DNA of 41,329 nt from Myxococcales bacterium (lineage in GTDB: Bacteria > Myxococcota_A > Polyangia > Polyangiales > Houyiibacteriaceae), in contig JAGQJE010000288.1 of NCBI GenBank assembly GCA_020430775.1, positions 1 through 41,329 of the forward strand, in the 5' to 3' direction. Made by a program: the position numbers and the translations under genes. Shown piece after piece: positions 1 to 8,086 of the stretch (position 1 is the first letter of the stretch; each line of letters opens with the position of its first letter). The notes under the pieces were generated by a model. The model did not search any database, was not told the origin of the DNA, and was given only the letters and a program-made list of their open reading frames with translations.

Positions 1-755
1 CGCAGGGTCGCCGGCCAGCGGGCGGCGTAGCGGCTCGCGGCCCGCTCGTCGATGTTGAAGTAGAAATACACCGGCCGCTCCGAGACGACGGTCGTCAGCA
101 AGGTCGCGCCGGCGGAGCCGCCGCTCACGAGCGCGCCGTCGTCGACGAGGTGCCGCCCGACCCGCCCCGCGACCGGCGCGCGGACGTCGGTGAAGTCGAG
201 GTTCAGCCGGGCGCTCTCGACCGCCGCCTGCGCGGCCGCGACGGCGGCCCGCCCGGTCGCGACGTTGCCGCGGCGAGTCTCGAGGGTCTCCTGCGACACA
301 CCGCCGCTCGGCGCGAGCTTCTCCGCCGCGGGCAGCAGGCTCTTCGCGAGGGTGTACTGCGCCTCCGCCTGCGCGAGCTGCGCCTTCGCGGCGTCGAACG
401 CCGCCTGGAAGGGGCGGGGATCGATCTTGAAGAGCACGTCGCCGCGCTGCACCTCGGCGCCGTCATCGAAGAGGATCTTGGTGACGTAGCCGCCGACGCG
501 CGCCCGGACCTCGACCGACTGGACCGCGGCGACGCGGCCCGTGTACGAGTCCCACTCGGTGATCGTCTTGACCGTGGGGGTCTGGACCGTGACCTCCGGC
601 GGACCGCCGGCGCCGGGCGGCGCGCCACCCTGGGGCTTGCCCGAGCAGCCCGCGGCGAGCAGCAACGCGGACGCGCCGAGCGCGGCAGCGATCCCGGTGA
701 TCGCGCGCGTCGAAGCGAGCGCGCGCGGGAAGTGCCTCTCCTCGAGTCGATGCAT
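1..755 (-). CDS. RND efflux periplasmic adaptor (membrane fusion protein), 5' part only
   Basis: Membrane fusion protein of a tripartite RND-type exporter, linking the inner-membrane pump to the outer-membrane channel. Only about 251 N-terminal residues are in the window; the reading frame runs off the left edge. From ATG 755 the product starts with a basic stretch and a hydrophobic segment ending in LLLAAGCSG, a lipobox, so it is probably an acylated lipoprotein. Next comes a Pro/Gly linker, then TVKTITEWDSYTGRV and VEVRARVGGYV, the typical adaptor start, followed by the biotinyl-lipoyl half-motif (GDVLFKIDPRPF). A long alanine-rich helical hairpin (AAFDAAKAQLAQAEAQY onward) and the second half-motif (LDFTDVRAPVAGRVGRHLVDDG) come after that. 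The N-terminal order matches the AcrA/MexA family. The cognate pump gene would lie to the left, outside the window. No strong ribosome site precedes the ATG. Family call is firm; the substrate is unknown. Confidence 0.88.
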   Translation of the reverse strand, partial: MHRLEERHFPRALASTRAITGIAAALGASALLLAAGCSGKPQGGAPPGAGGPPEVTVQTPTVKTITEWDSYTGRVAAVQSVEVRARVGGYVTKILFDDGAEVQRGDVLFKIDPRPFQAAFDAAKAQLAQAEAQYTLAKSLLPAAEKLAPSGGVSQETLETRRGNVATGRAAVAAAQAAVESARLNLDFTDVRAPVAGRVGRHLVDDGALVSGGSAGATLLTTVVSERPVYFYFNIDERAASRYAARWPATL

Positions 756-858
756 GAGCCGTCCGTAGGTGGGGGTCGTCGGTCGTGAGCGCGCGCACTG
801 TACGGCCGTCAGCGCGGACGTCCATCCCTGCTTCCCCCCCGGAGGCCGTCGGCGCCGA

Positions 859-2604
859 TCAGATGGTGTCCCAGGCGAACTTGCCGTCCTCGAAGGCGCC
901 GTCCGCGAGCGCCTTGATGAGCTCGTCGTCGTTGTTGTCGATCTTGCGGAAGTTCCGGCGGATGCGTCCTCGCGCCTGCCCGGCGAAGACGTGCGCGATC
1001 TGGATCTCGCGCATCGCGCCCTCCTCGCCGTTCGCCTCGATCGAGGCGTGTGCGCGGGAGAGCACGCACGCGAGCACGAACAGGTCGATCATGATGTCGG
1101 CGAGGCGCCGGCTCGCGAACTGCTTGCCGATGATGTTCTTGCCGTGCTTGCGCAGGACTCGATCGACGGCGAGCGCGAGCTGGCGCGTGGCGGTCTCGAA
1201 GCCCTCCGCCTCCTCGCTCAGCGCCGGGTGCAGCTTCGTGAAGCGCCCCTTCGGCCGGCCGAGGTTCGTCTGCAGCGAGGCGTGCTTCATGGCGTAGTTG
1301 GACAGCACGCCGAAGCCCTTGATCGGGTCGTTCAAGAGCCCCTTCATGGTGCTCGACAGCTCCTTGAGCTGGCTCGCGACGTCGTTCATCGCGGTGAGCG
1401 CGACGAAGAGGCGCAGGATGTCGTTGGTGCCCTCGAAGATGCGGTTGATGCGGCAGTCGCGCAGGACCCGCTCGTACGGAAACTCGCGCATGAAGCCGTT
1501 GCCGCCGGCGACCTGGAGGGCCTCGTCCGCGGTGCGCCAGAGCGCCTCGGTCGTGAAGACCTTCGAGATGGCGGCCTCGACGGCGTACTCCTCGTAGCCC
1601 GCGTCGACGAGCCCCGCGACCATGCTCACGGCCGCCTCGGCCGCGTAGCACTCGACGACCATGTGCCCGACCTTCTGCTTGATGAGGCCGTACTCGGCGA
1701 TGGGCTTGCCGAACTGCTTGCGCTCGGTCGCCTGCTTCGTCGAGAGCTGGATGAGCTTCTTCATGGCGCCGACCGAGCCGCCGCCGAGCCCGGTGCGGCC
1801 GCTGTTGAGGATGTGCATCGCGACCTTGAAGCCCTTGCCCTCCTCGCCGAGCAGGTTCTCGGCCGGGACGCGGACGTCGTCGAAGTGCACCATCGTCGTC
1901 GAGCTCGCGCGGATGCCCATCTTGTCTTCGTGCGCGCTCGTGCTGACGCCCTCGAGCTCGCGCGGGACGATGAAGGCGCTCATGTGACCGCGCTGCTCGG
2001 CGTCCCCCGTCTTCGCGAAGACGGTGAAGAAGCGCGCGAAGCCGCCGTTGGTGATCCAGAGCTTGTTGCCGTTCAGGACCCAGTGGTCGCCGTCGCGGAC
2101 CGCCGTCGTCGTGATGGACGCCGCGTCCGAGCCGGAGCCCGGCTCCGTGAGGCAGAACGCCGCGACGCGCTCACCCGTGGCGAGCTCGGGCAAAAAGCGC
2201 TTCTTCTGCTCGTCGGTGCCGTAGAGCAGGAGCCCCTTCATGCCGATGGAGCTGTGCGCGCCGACGGTCACCGCCACCGAGGCGTCGTAGCGCGCGATCT
2301 CCTGCAGCGTGCGGGAGTACGCCATGTTTCCGAGGCCCATCCCGCCGAACGCCTCGCCGATGACGAGGCCGAAGAGCCCAAACTCCTTGAGCTCGTCGAT
2401 GAAGTCGCTCGGCATCTCGCCCTCGCGGTCCCACGCGCGGAAGTCCTCCTCGCGGGGGCCGAGCAGACCGCTCAGCGCGGAGGCGATGTCGCGGAGCGTC
2501 TCCTGCTCCGACTCCGCCATCTGCGGAAAGGGCAGCAAGACGTCCTCTTCGATCTCGCCCATGCACAGGGAGCGCATGAAGCTCGTCGTCTTGTCTTCGA
2601 CCAT
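859..2604 (-). CDS. acyl-CoA dehydrogenase, VLCAD/ACAD9-like with C-terminal extension
   Basis: FAD-dependent acyl-CoA dehydrogenase catalysing the first step of fatty-acid beta-oxidation (acyl-CoA to trans-2-enoyl-CoA), passing electrons to ETF. The 581-residue product has the helical N-terminal domain, the flavin/substrate signature AFCLTEPGSGSD at about 149-160, the WITNGG strand at about 183-188, and the C-terminal helical domain. It carries GGNGFMREFPYERVLRDC and RIFEGTNDILRL; the Glu at about 391 in FEGTND aligns with the catalytic base of medium-chain enzymes. About 180 residues follow this motif, longer than the 380-residue short/medium-chain enzymes and like the very-long-chain type, whose extra domain helps membrane association. 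A good Shine-Dalgarno (GGAGGA) lies about 7 nt before ATG 2604. It stands alone on the minus strand, 197 nt after the methionine aminopeptidase gene. Exact chain-length preference cannot be read from sequence. Confidence 0.93.
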   Translation of the reverse strand: MVEDKTTSFMRSLCMGEIEEDVLLPFPQMAESEQETLRDIASALSGLLGPREEDFRAWDREGEMPSDFIDELKEFGLFGLVIGEAFGGMGLGNMAYSRTLQEIARYDASVAVTVGAHSSIGMKGLLLYGTDEQKKRFLPELATGERVAAFCLTEPGSGSDAASITTTAVRDGDHWVLNGNKLWITNGGFARFFTVFAKTGDAEQRGHMSAFIVPRELEGVSTSAHEDKMGIRASSTTMVHFDDVRVPAENLLGEEGKGFKVAMHILNSGRTGLGGGSVGAMKKLIQLSTKQATERKQFGKPIAEYGLIKQKVGHMVVECYAAEAAVSMVAGLVDAGYEEYAVEAAISKVFTTEALWRTADEALQVAGGNGFMREFPYERVLRDCRINRIFEGTNDILRLFVALTAMNDVASQLKELSSTMKGLLNDPIKGFGVLSNYAMKHASLQTNLGRPKGRFTKLHPALSEEAEGFETATRQLALAVDRVLRKHGKNIIGKQFASRRLADIMIDLFVLACVLSRAHASIEANGEEGAMREIQIAHVFAGQARGRIRRNFRKIDNNDDELIKALADGAFEDGKFAWDTI

Positions 2605-2800
2605 GGCGGTCCTCCGGAGCGCGCGTGTCGCGTGGTAGCGCGTGTGGACGGTGGTTACGTTCGCCGCGACGGCGACGAAGCGGGAGCGATCGGCGGGCCT
2701 GCGCGGCCCGGCGACGCCGATGGGCCCGACGGTACCGCAAACGCCGCCACACGCGAACGATGATTGCGCGGCGCGCGATCGTGCGGCGCGCGGCGGCTCG

Positions 2801-3658
2801 TCAGGCGCCGGCGGCCGGGCGCAGCGCGTACGCGGCGGGCGCCGAGCGCGGCCCGACGTCCGACCAGGGCTTGTCCTCGCTGTTCTTGACCACCTCGTCG
2901 CGCCGCGTGAGCACCTCGCACCCGGTCCGCGTGACCAGCAGGCTGTGCTCGAACTGCGCCGAGAGCCGCCGGTCCTTCGTGAGGACGGTCCAGTCGTCGG
3001 CCTGCAGCTCGGTTCGGTAGTCCCCGAGGTTGATCATCGGCTCGATGGTGAAGACCATGCCCTCGCGCATCCGGGGGTTCGGGCCGCGGTAGCGGTAGTG
3101 GGGGATCTGCGGCGGCATGTGGAACTCGCGGCCGACGCCGTGCCCCACGTAGTCGCGGACGACCGAGCACCCGCGGCTGGTCGCGTAGTCTTCGATGGCC
3201 GCGCCGATGTCGCGGATGCGCGCGCCGTGCCGCACCTGCTCGATGCCGAGCTCGAGGCAGCGCCGCGCCGTCTCCGTGACGCGCTTCGCGTCCTCGCTCG
3301 GCTCGCCGACGTAGTACGTCACGCTCGTGTCGCCGTGGTACCCGTGCTCCTTCGGGTAGTACGTCGTCACGTCGACATTCACGATGTCGCCGTCTTCGAG
3401 CCGCCGCGGGCCGGGGATGCCGTGGCAGACGACCTCGTTGACGCTCGTGCAGACGCTCTTCGGGAAGCCCTTGTAGTTCAGCGGCGACGGGTAGGCGTCG
3501 CGCGACGTGATGAACTCATGGACGAACCGGTCGATCGCGTCCGTCGTCACGCCCGGGGCGATCACCTCGCCGACGGCGACCAGACACTCGGCCGCCATCT
3601 GACACGAGACCCGCATCTGCTCGACCATGCGGGAGCTCATCAACTCGATCGACGCCAA
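2801..3658 (-). CDS. map: type I methionine aminopeptidase
   Basis: Removes the initiator methionine from nascent proteins in the cytoplasm using a dinuclear metal centre. All five metal ligands are visible: Asp in VNVDVT (96), Asp in HGDTS (110), His in GHGVG (173), Glu in FTIEPM (206) and Glu in QFEHS (237), plus the substrate-binding His in CHGIPG (79). I chose the TTG at 3656-3658 because a perfect AGGAGG lies 6 nt upstream, and because the resulting N-terminus (MASIEL...) lines up with the E. coli enzyme (AISIK...) and puts the conserved His at residue 79. The more obvious ATG at 3638-3640 would remove six residues and leave the AGGAGG 24 nt away. The product is about 285 residues, with a C-terminal tail of some 35 residues beyond the usual end. 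It lies between the MATE gene upstream and the acyl-CoA dehydrogenase gene downstream, all on the minus strand. Confidence 0.95.
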   Translation of the reverse strand: MASIELMSSRMVEQMRVSCQMAAECLVAVGEVIAPGVTTDAIDRFVHEFITSRDAYPSPLNYKGFPKSVCTSVNEVVCHGIPGPRRLEDGDIVNVDVTTYYPKEHGYHGDTSVTYYVGEPSEDAKRVTETARRCLELGIEQVRHGARIRDIGAAIEDYATSRGCSVVRDYVGHGVGREFHMPPQIPHYRYRGPNPRMREGMVFTIEPMINLGDYRTELQADDWTVLTKDRRLSAQFEHSLLVTRTGCEVLTRRDEVVKNSEDKPWSDVGPRSAPAAYALRPAAGA

Positions 3659-3664
3659 AACCGA

Positions 3665-3670
3665 CCTCCT
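3665..3670 (-). promoter_or_regulatory. Shine-Dalgarno supporting a TTG start of map
   Basis: AGGAGG on the minus strand, 6 nt before an in-frame TTG (3656-3658). It is 24 nt from the next ATG (3638-3640), too far for normal initiation there. This is the main evidence that map starts at TTG. Confidence 0.7.
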
Positions 3671-3856
3671 GGGCGACACGCCCTCCGCAGCCCTGTACCG
3701 CCCGGCCCGGCCCGGAGCAACCGCGCGCGGTGCCCGGAGATACGCCCGCCGGCGTCGAGCGACGACTGGAAGCGGCCGGTGGTGGGCACGGCGAGCGGGC
3801 GCGGGCACCGCGGGGCGGACCGCCGCGGACGACGCGTTGGCGCCGCGCTACCGGGG

Positions 3857-5338
3857 CTACACGGCCTTGTCGAGGAAGCGCCCGCGCGAGTAGTACGCGA
3901 CGTAGGCGAGCGCGGCGAGGGCGTTGCCGCCCGCCAGGACGCGCCAGAGCCAGACCCGGTCGGCGTCGAGCCACACGGCGACGGCGTACGCGAGCGGCGC
4001 GACCACGGCGAGCACGACCACCGCGTCGAGGACGAGGCTCGAGAGCGTCGCGCCCGCGCCGGTCATCGCCTGTGACAGGACGAGCCCGATGCCGAGCAGC
4101 GCGTAGCTGAGCGCCACCGCGTCGAGGTACTCGCGCCCGATGGCGACCACCTCGGGCCGTGGGTCGAAGAACCCCACGAGCTGCCGCGCGAAGGCCAAGT
4201 AGAGGAGCGCGAGGGCGACCATCGCGACGAAGTTGTAGGCGGCACAGACCCAGCCGGCGTGGAGCGCTCGGCGCCGCCGCCCGGCGCCGAGGTTCGCCCC
4301 GACGTAGGCCGAGGCGGCCGCGCCCCACCCCATGCCGATGAAGAGCGCCATCGTCTCGAGGCGCAGGCAGATGCTGTACGCGGCGAGGGCGCTCGGGTCG
4401 GCGGCCGTCGTGTACTCGGCGCTGACGAGCGCGACGATGAAGAGCGCGAGCCCTACCCGCAGGACGAGCTGGGCGCTCGACGGCCAGCCGATCCGGATGA
4501 GCGCGCCGAGGACGCGGCCGTCGGGGCGGAGATAGACCCAGCGCAGGCGCGTCCCGGTGAGCCCCCACGCGAGCACGGCGAGCCCGACCAGCACCGGCAC
4601 CGTGCGCGCGATGAGGGTGGCCCACGCCGCACCGGACAGGCCCATCGCCGGCACCCCGAGCGCCGCGGCGACGGGCCGGCCCCACGCGAGGAGCTCGGGC
4701 GCAGGACCGGTCCCGTAGATGAACACGACGTTCAAAAAGAGATTCACCACGTTGCCGCCGACGAGGAGCGCGGCGGCGCTCTTCGCGTGGCCGAGCGCGC
4801 GGAGCACCGCGGTGAGCTGCAGCAAAAAGAAGATCGAAAAGCAGCCGCCGAGCATCACGCGCAGGTAGGGGACGGCCAGGTCGGCGACCTGCCCCTTCGC
4901 GTACATGACGTCGTGAACGATGAAGTCGCTCCCGAAGACGCCGACGAGCCCGAAGGCGACGGACAGCCCGCCGACCAGCCACAGCGACGTGTAGACCGCG
5001 CGACCCACGCGCTCGCGGTCGCCCGCGCCGACCTGCCGGCTGATCACCGCTACGGCCGCGGTCGAGATGCCGTTCGACAGGATCGTCGCGACCGCCGTGA
5101 CCATGTCGCAGAGCCCGAGCGCCGCGAGCGCCGCGGTGGCCACGCCTCGCCCCGGGACGCGGCTGATCATGAACATGTCGACGAGGTTGAACGAGGTGTG
5201 CAGCACCATCCCGACGACGAGCGGCGTGCCGAAGCGCAGCAAACCCCACGGCAGCGAGCCCCCGGTCATCCGCTGGCCCCCCTCGGGCGCGGATCGGGCG
5301 GCTCGGCCGGCGGGAGGCTGGTCGGAGGCGGCGGTCAT
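3857..5338 (-). CDS. MATE family multidrug/Na+ efflux transporter
   Basis: Integral inner-membrane exporter with about twelve predicted hydrophobic segments in two pseudo-symmetric halves, about 493 residues from ATG 5338. The N-terminal half contains the MATE-typical FGTPLVVGMVLHTSFNLVDMF and NGISTAAVAVISRQVGAGD segments; the second half contains IRIGWPSSAQLVLR and GWGAAASAYVGANLGAGRRRR, the repeated Gln/Gly-Ala motif region. Members of the family export cationic drugs or metabolites against H+ or Na+; the substrate here is unknown. Two starts are possible. ATG 5338 has no ribosome site. ATG 5269 (MTGGSLPWG) has a GAGGGG stretch upstream and trims 23 polar residues. The frame stays open upstream through the hexanucleotide array, where it would read Gly-Ser/Gly-Thr repeats; I do not regard that as translated. 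The array lies about 70 bp upstream of ATG 5338, so it probably sits in the promoter or leader of this gene. Confidence 0.92.
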   Translation of the reverse strand: MTAASDQPPAGRAARSAPEGGQRMTGGSLPWGLLRFGTPLVVGMVLHTSFNLVDMFMISRVPGRGVATAALAALGLCDMVTAVATILSNGISTAAVAVISRQVGAGDRERVGRAVYTSLWLVGGLSVAFGLVGVFGSDFIVHDVMYAKGQVADLAVPYLRVMLGGCFSIFFLLQLTAVLRALGHAKSAAALLVGGNVVNLFLNVVFIYGTGPAPELLAWGRPVAAALGVPAMGLSGAAWATLIARTVPVLVGLAVLAWGLTGTRLRWVYLRPDGRVLGALIRIGWPSSAQLVLRVGLALFIVALVSAEYTTAADPSALAAYSICLRLETMALFIGMGWGAAASAYVGANLGAGRRRRALHAGWVCAAYNFVAMVALALLYLAFARQLVGFFDPRPEVVAIGREYLDAVALSYALLGIGLVLSQAMTGAGATLSSLVLDAVVVLAVVAPLAYAVAVWLDADRVWLWRVLAGGNALAALAYVAYYSRGRFLDKAV

Positions 5339-5408
5339 GGACGGCAGCGCGATGCTACCAGCGCCCCCGAGCCTGCCCCGACTACCAGCACCCCCACCCC
5401 CACCCCCG

Positions 5409-5588
5409 CCCGACCCCACGCCCGATCCCACGCCCGAGACCCAGGCCGATCCCGATCCCGAGCCCGTGCCTCTGTCCGATCCCGCGCCCGAGTCCGAGGC
5501 CGAGCCCGTGCCCGAGCCCGAGCCCGAGCCCGAGACCGAGCCCGTGCCCGTGCCCGTGCCCGAGCCCGACCCCGACCCCGCACCCGCC
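5409..5588. repeat. hexanucleotide array 1, (CCCGNN)30, degenerate
   Basis: Thirty consecutive 6-bp units in perfect register (5409, 5415 ... 5583) in the 358-bp gap between the divergent MATE gene and the small membrane-protein gene. Most units are CCCGAG, CCCGAT, CCCGAC or CCCGTG. About nine carry substitutions (for example CCCACG, GCCGAT, TCCGAG, CCTCTG), so this is the most decayed of the three arrays in the window. There is no insertion or deletion across 180 bp. The minus strand reads (GGGNNC)n, with G-triplets every 6 nt. The rest of the gap holds a C-rich lead-in (about 5389-5408) and the promoter at 5635-5663. Confidence 0.9.
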
Positions 5589-5634
5589 CCGCACCCGCGC
5601 CTCCGCCTACGCCCGAAACGCCGGCATGCCATGG

Positions 5635-5663
5635 TTGACGGGTGCGAGCGTGGGCGCTACTAG
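5635..5663 (+). promoter_or_regulatory. sigma-70-like promoter for the small membrane protein
   Basis: TTGACG (5635-5640), a 17-nt spacer, then TACTAG (5658-5663). The -35 matches consensus at five positions and the spacing is ideal. It would give transcription from about 5670, a leader of some 27 nt before ATG 5697. It is one of the best promoter matches seen in this GC-rich window. No experimental support. Confidence 0.55.
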
Positions 5664-5696
5664 TCGGGGCCTACGCCCTACCGAGCCGAGCGGACC

Positions 5697-5915
5697 ATGT
5701 CGAAGACGTACAACAACCTGCCGATGTCCGAGTCGCTCGCGAAGAGCACTGAAAAGATGGACGCGTTCTACACGGGTCCGAAGCTCATCGCGCTTATCAC
5801 CATCACGCTCGTCCTCGCGTTCACGCTGCTCTGGCTGATGGCCGCTGACATCGTCGGTCCGAAGTTCCACGACGACCGCAACGTCAACGAGATCCATAAC
5901 TACTACGTCCCCTGA
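5697..5915 (+). CDS. small single-span membrane protein, unknown function
   Basis: A 72-residue product that I do not recognise. The first 28 residues are polar (MSKTYNNLPMSESLAKSTEK...). One transmembrane helix follows at about 29-50 (LIALITITLVLAFTLLWLMAAD), then a short polar tail ending in NEIHNYYVP. There is no signal peptidase site or cysteine, so it is probably anchored with a short exposed tail on each side. The amino-acid composition is balanced (Asn, Tyr, Lys present), unlike the Arg/Ala/Pro-rich translations of non-coding frames here. It also has a near-consensus promoter 34 nt upstream of its ATG, so I take it as a real gene. A GAGCGGA stretch just before ATG 5697 is a weak ribosome site. 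It stands alone, divergent from the MATE gene and 241 nt before the next gene. A small subunit of a membrane complex is possible but unsupported. Confidence 0.7.
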   Translation: MSKTYNNLPMSESLAKSTEKMDAFYTGPKLIALITITLVLAFTLLWLMAADIVGPKFHDDRNVNEIHNYYVP

Positions 5916-6156
5916 GCACGGACGGGCCCGGTCACTCCGCCCCCAGGCCGCGCGCCCGCGTGACGCCCTGTACGGACGCGCGCTCGCGGTTCAGTAGCGT
6001 TGCGACCACCGGCCCGCTGGCGCCGACGGCGCCGGTCCGTCGATGTGCGCCCACCACCGCCGCGCCGGGCGGACCGTGCTGTCGAGCGGTCGCGCCGAAG
6101 CCGACCACGTGCCCCGTGAAGGTGGTATGGACGGGGCCGAGGAAAGAGGTGTTGAG

Positions 6157-7797
6157 ATGAGACTGCTCGTCGTCTTGCTCGTAGTGATCCGCACGATCGG
6201 GTGCGGGACGGAGCCTGCGCCCCCGGTCACGCCCGGCAACGCCCAGGCGTCGATCGGCACGAACCTCTCCGAGGTCCACCCGTGGGAGGAGAACATCCCG
6301 TTCGTCGACGCGATGAAGACGTCCGACGAGTGGAGATCGGACCAAGGCCCGGTCGACGTGGACGCGCACGGCTGGGTGCGCTCGCTCGCGCCAGGTCAGA
6401 GCGCCTACACGGTGATGTTTGGGGACTTCGCGCACGGCTACCCGGACGGCGAGTACATCGTGCGCTACGACGGCGAGGGGACGATCACGTACGACGGGGG
6501 AGCGCGCAAAGTCGACGCGAAGTCCGTGACGGGGCGCGACGTGATCTCGGTCGACCACACCCGCGACCAGATCGTGCTCACCATCAGGGCCACGAACCCG
6601 AGCAACTACATCCGCAACATCAGCGTCCTGATGCCGGGAGGCGCGTGCTCGAACGACGGCGCGCGGCTCTGCCACGAGAGCTCGGACTGCACCACCGGGG
6701 CGACCTGCGTGTCGTTCGAGCGGATCTACAAGACGCAGATCTTCTACCCGCCCTTCCTCGCGAGCCTCAAGCCCTACAGCACCATCCGCTTCATGGCGTG
6801 GATGCGACCCAACGACAACTGGCTCGACCCCAACGGCCCCACGTACCCGCACTGGAGCGGACGCGTCCTGCCGGACGACGCGCGCTACAGCGGCGCGCGC
6901 GGCGTCCCACTCGAGGTGATGGTCGCGCTCGCGAACCGGCTCCATAGCAACCCGTGGTTCACGATTGACTACCTCGCCAACGACGCGGACGTGACGGCCT
7001 TCGCGACCTACGTGCGCGATCACCTCGCGCCGGACCTGAAGGTCTACATCGAGCACTCGAACGAGGTCTGGAACCCGGAGTACCCCCAGCACCAGTACGC
7101 GGTGTCGCAGGCGTACGCAGAGGGCATCAACACCTCCGACGAGTTCGAGAGCGCGCTGCGCTACCATTCGAAGCGCTCGGTGGAGATCGCGGAGATCTTC
7201 GAGCAGGTCTTCGGCGGGACGAGCCGCCTCGTGCGCGTCATGGGGTCGCAGGCATACAACCCGTGGGTCAGTCAGACGCTGCTCGACTACGGCGACGCGC
7301 TCCAGCACACGGACGCGCTCGGCATCGCGCCCTACGTCGGCTCGACGATCGAGTACGGCGACTACGGGCGGCTCATGGGCATGACGCTCGACCAGCTCTT
7401 CACCGAGGTCAGCACCCACTACTTCGACGACGCCATGAACGCGATCACCGGCTCCGAGGCCGTCGCGAGCGCTCGCGGCGTGGGGCTCGTTGCCTACGAA
7501 GCCGGCCAACAGCTCGTGCAATGGAACGCGCCGCAGTACGCGCTCTCCGATCCGAACAGTCTCGCGAGCAAGTTCGTCGCGATGAACCGCGACCCCCGCA
7601 TGAAGCAGCTCTACCTGAACTACTTCAACGCGTGGAAGGCGGCCGGCGGCGGGCTCGCCATGCACTACTACGCCGTCGGCTCGTACACGCGCTTCGGGAG
7701 CTGGGGCGCGCTCGAGTATCTCGGCGAGCCGCGCTCGAGCGCGCCGAAGTACGACGCGCTGCTCACCTTCAGCGCGAGCAACCCGCCCTGGTGGTGA
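6157..7797 (+). CDS. glycoside-hydrolase-like lipoprotein (cellulose-binding-protein-like family)
   Basis: Exported lipoprotein of 546 residues: MRLLVVLLVVIRTIGC is a short signal peptide with the lipid-modified Cys at 16. ATG 6157 is preceded by GAGGTG at normal spacing; earlier in-frame starts lack a signal peptide. The N-terminal third is beta-rich (YIVRYDGEGTITYDGGA, VLTIRATNPSNYIRNISVLMPGG). The rest looks like a TIM barrel: FMAWMRPND, GVPLEVMVALANRLHSNPWF, YIEHSNEVWNPEY, and VGLVAYEAGQQLV near the end. An Asn-Glu pair after one strand and a Glu in a later strand (VAYEAG) resemble the acid/base and nucleophile arrangement of clan GH-A hydrolases; that mapping is inference. Proteins of this kind are often annotated as cellulose-binding proteins in myxobacteria and relatives. 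A cysteine-rich insert (four Cys, ACSND...CHESSDCTTGATC) interrupts the start of the barrel. The substrate is unknown. A second exported glycosidase lies at 21220-22845. Confidence 0.75.
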   Translation: MRLLVVLLVVIRTIGCGTEPAPPVTPGNAQASIGTNLSEVHPWEENIPFVDAMKTSDEWRSDQGPVDVDAHGWVRSLAPGQSAYTVMFGDFAHGYPDGEYIVRYDGEGTITYDGGARKVDAKSVTGRDVISVDHTRDQIVLTIRATNPSNYIRNISVLMPGGACSNDGARLCHESSDCTTGATCVSFERIYKTQIFYPPFLASLKPYSTIRFMAWMRPNDNWLDPNGPTYPHWSGRVLPDDARYSGARGVPLEVMVALANRLHSNPWFTIDYLANDADVTAFATYVRDHLAPDLKVYIEHSNEVWNPEYPQHQYAVSQAYAEGINTSDEFESALRYHSKRSVEIAEIFEQVFGGTSRLVRVMGSQAYNPWVSQTLLDYGDALQHTDALGIAPYVGSTIEYGDYGRLMGMTLDQLFTEVSTHYFDDAMNAITGSEAVASARGVGLVAYEAGQQLVQWNAPQYALSDPNSLASKFVAMNRDPRMKQLYLNYFNAWKAAGGGLAMHYYAVGSYTRFGSWGALEYLGEPRSSAPKYDALLTFSASNPPWW

Positions 7798-7835
7798 CCG
7801 CGGCGCGCTGAGCTCGAATCGCTCGGGCGGCGCGC

Positions 7836-7987
7836 CACGCGGTCGGTTTCCTGGGCCCGCCCGCGGGGACGAAGCGCGGGTCCGCGCGACCGCTCCTTCG
7901 CGGACGCGCGCCTGCCGCGTGTGCGCCAGCGGAGCGCCGCGCCGGGCACGCGCGGCAGGCGCTCCAGGCGGCACGCGTCGGTTTCTT
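7836..7987. repeat. intergenic direct and inverted repeats
   Basis: The 289-nt gap 7798-8086 has no gene I can support. It holds a perfect 12-bp inverted repeat, GCGCCTGCCGCG at 7908-7919 and its complement at 7951-7962, able to form a stem with a 31-nt GC-rich loop. It also holds a direct repeat of CACGCG(G)TCGGTTTC(C/T)TG at about 7836-7852 and 7972-7987, flanking the inverted repeat. There is no T-tract, so a simple intrinsic terminator is not indicated. It could be a structured 3' end of the upstream mRNA or a small repeat unit. Confidence 0.5.
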
Positions 7988-8037
7988 GTGCGCGTGGGCG
8001 CGCCGGACTACGTTCGGCGCCGATGTAGGACAAGGTG

Positions 8038-8059
8038 GTTTCACGTAGGAGTGAAGAAC
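8038..8059. promoter_or_regulatory. parS-like imperfect palindrome (degenerate)
   Basis: GTTTCACGT (8038-8046), four bases (AGGA), then GTGAAGAAC (8051-8059). The left half matches the first nine bases of the canonical ParB site GTTTCACGTGAAAC. The right half resembles GTGAAAC but is displaced and has an inserted base. It lies about 340 bp upstream of parA. It is not a canonical parS, and chance resemblance is quite possible. Confidence 0.25.
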
Positions 8060-8086
8060 ACCTGTTCGCATGCACAGGAGACGACG

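Noticed and set aside
769-2763. Long plus-strand open frame of 664 codons
   Set aside because: It is antisense to the clear acyl-CoA dehydrogenase gene and its translation is Arg/Ala/Asp/Glu-rich with no recognisable domain; high GC content keeps such frames open.
4259-5663. Open frames antisense to MATE continuing through array 1, including a Pro-Glu/Pro-Asp-rich stretch resembling a TonB-type linker
   Set aside because: CCCGNN units cannot create stops in any frame, so openness is automatic. There is no credible ribosome site, and the frame overlaps a real gene on the other strand.
6019-6033. GGCGCCG-A-CGGCGCC palindrome as a terminator after the small membrane-protein gene
   Set aside because: No T-tract follows and the loop would be a single base; such GC palindromes are expected often in this composition.
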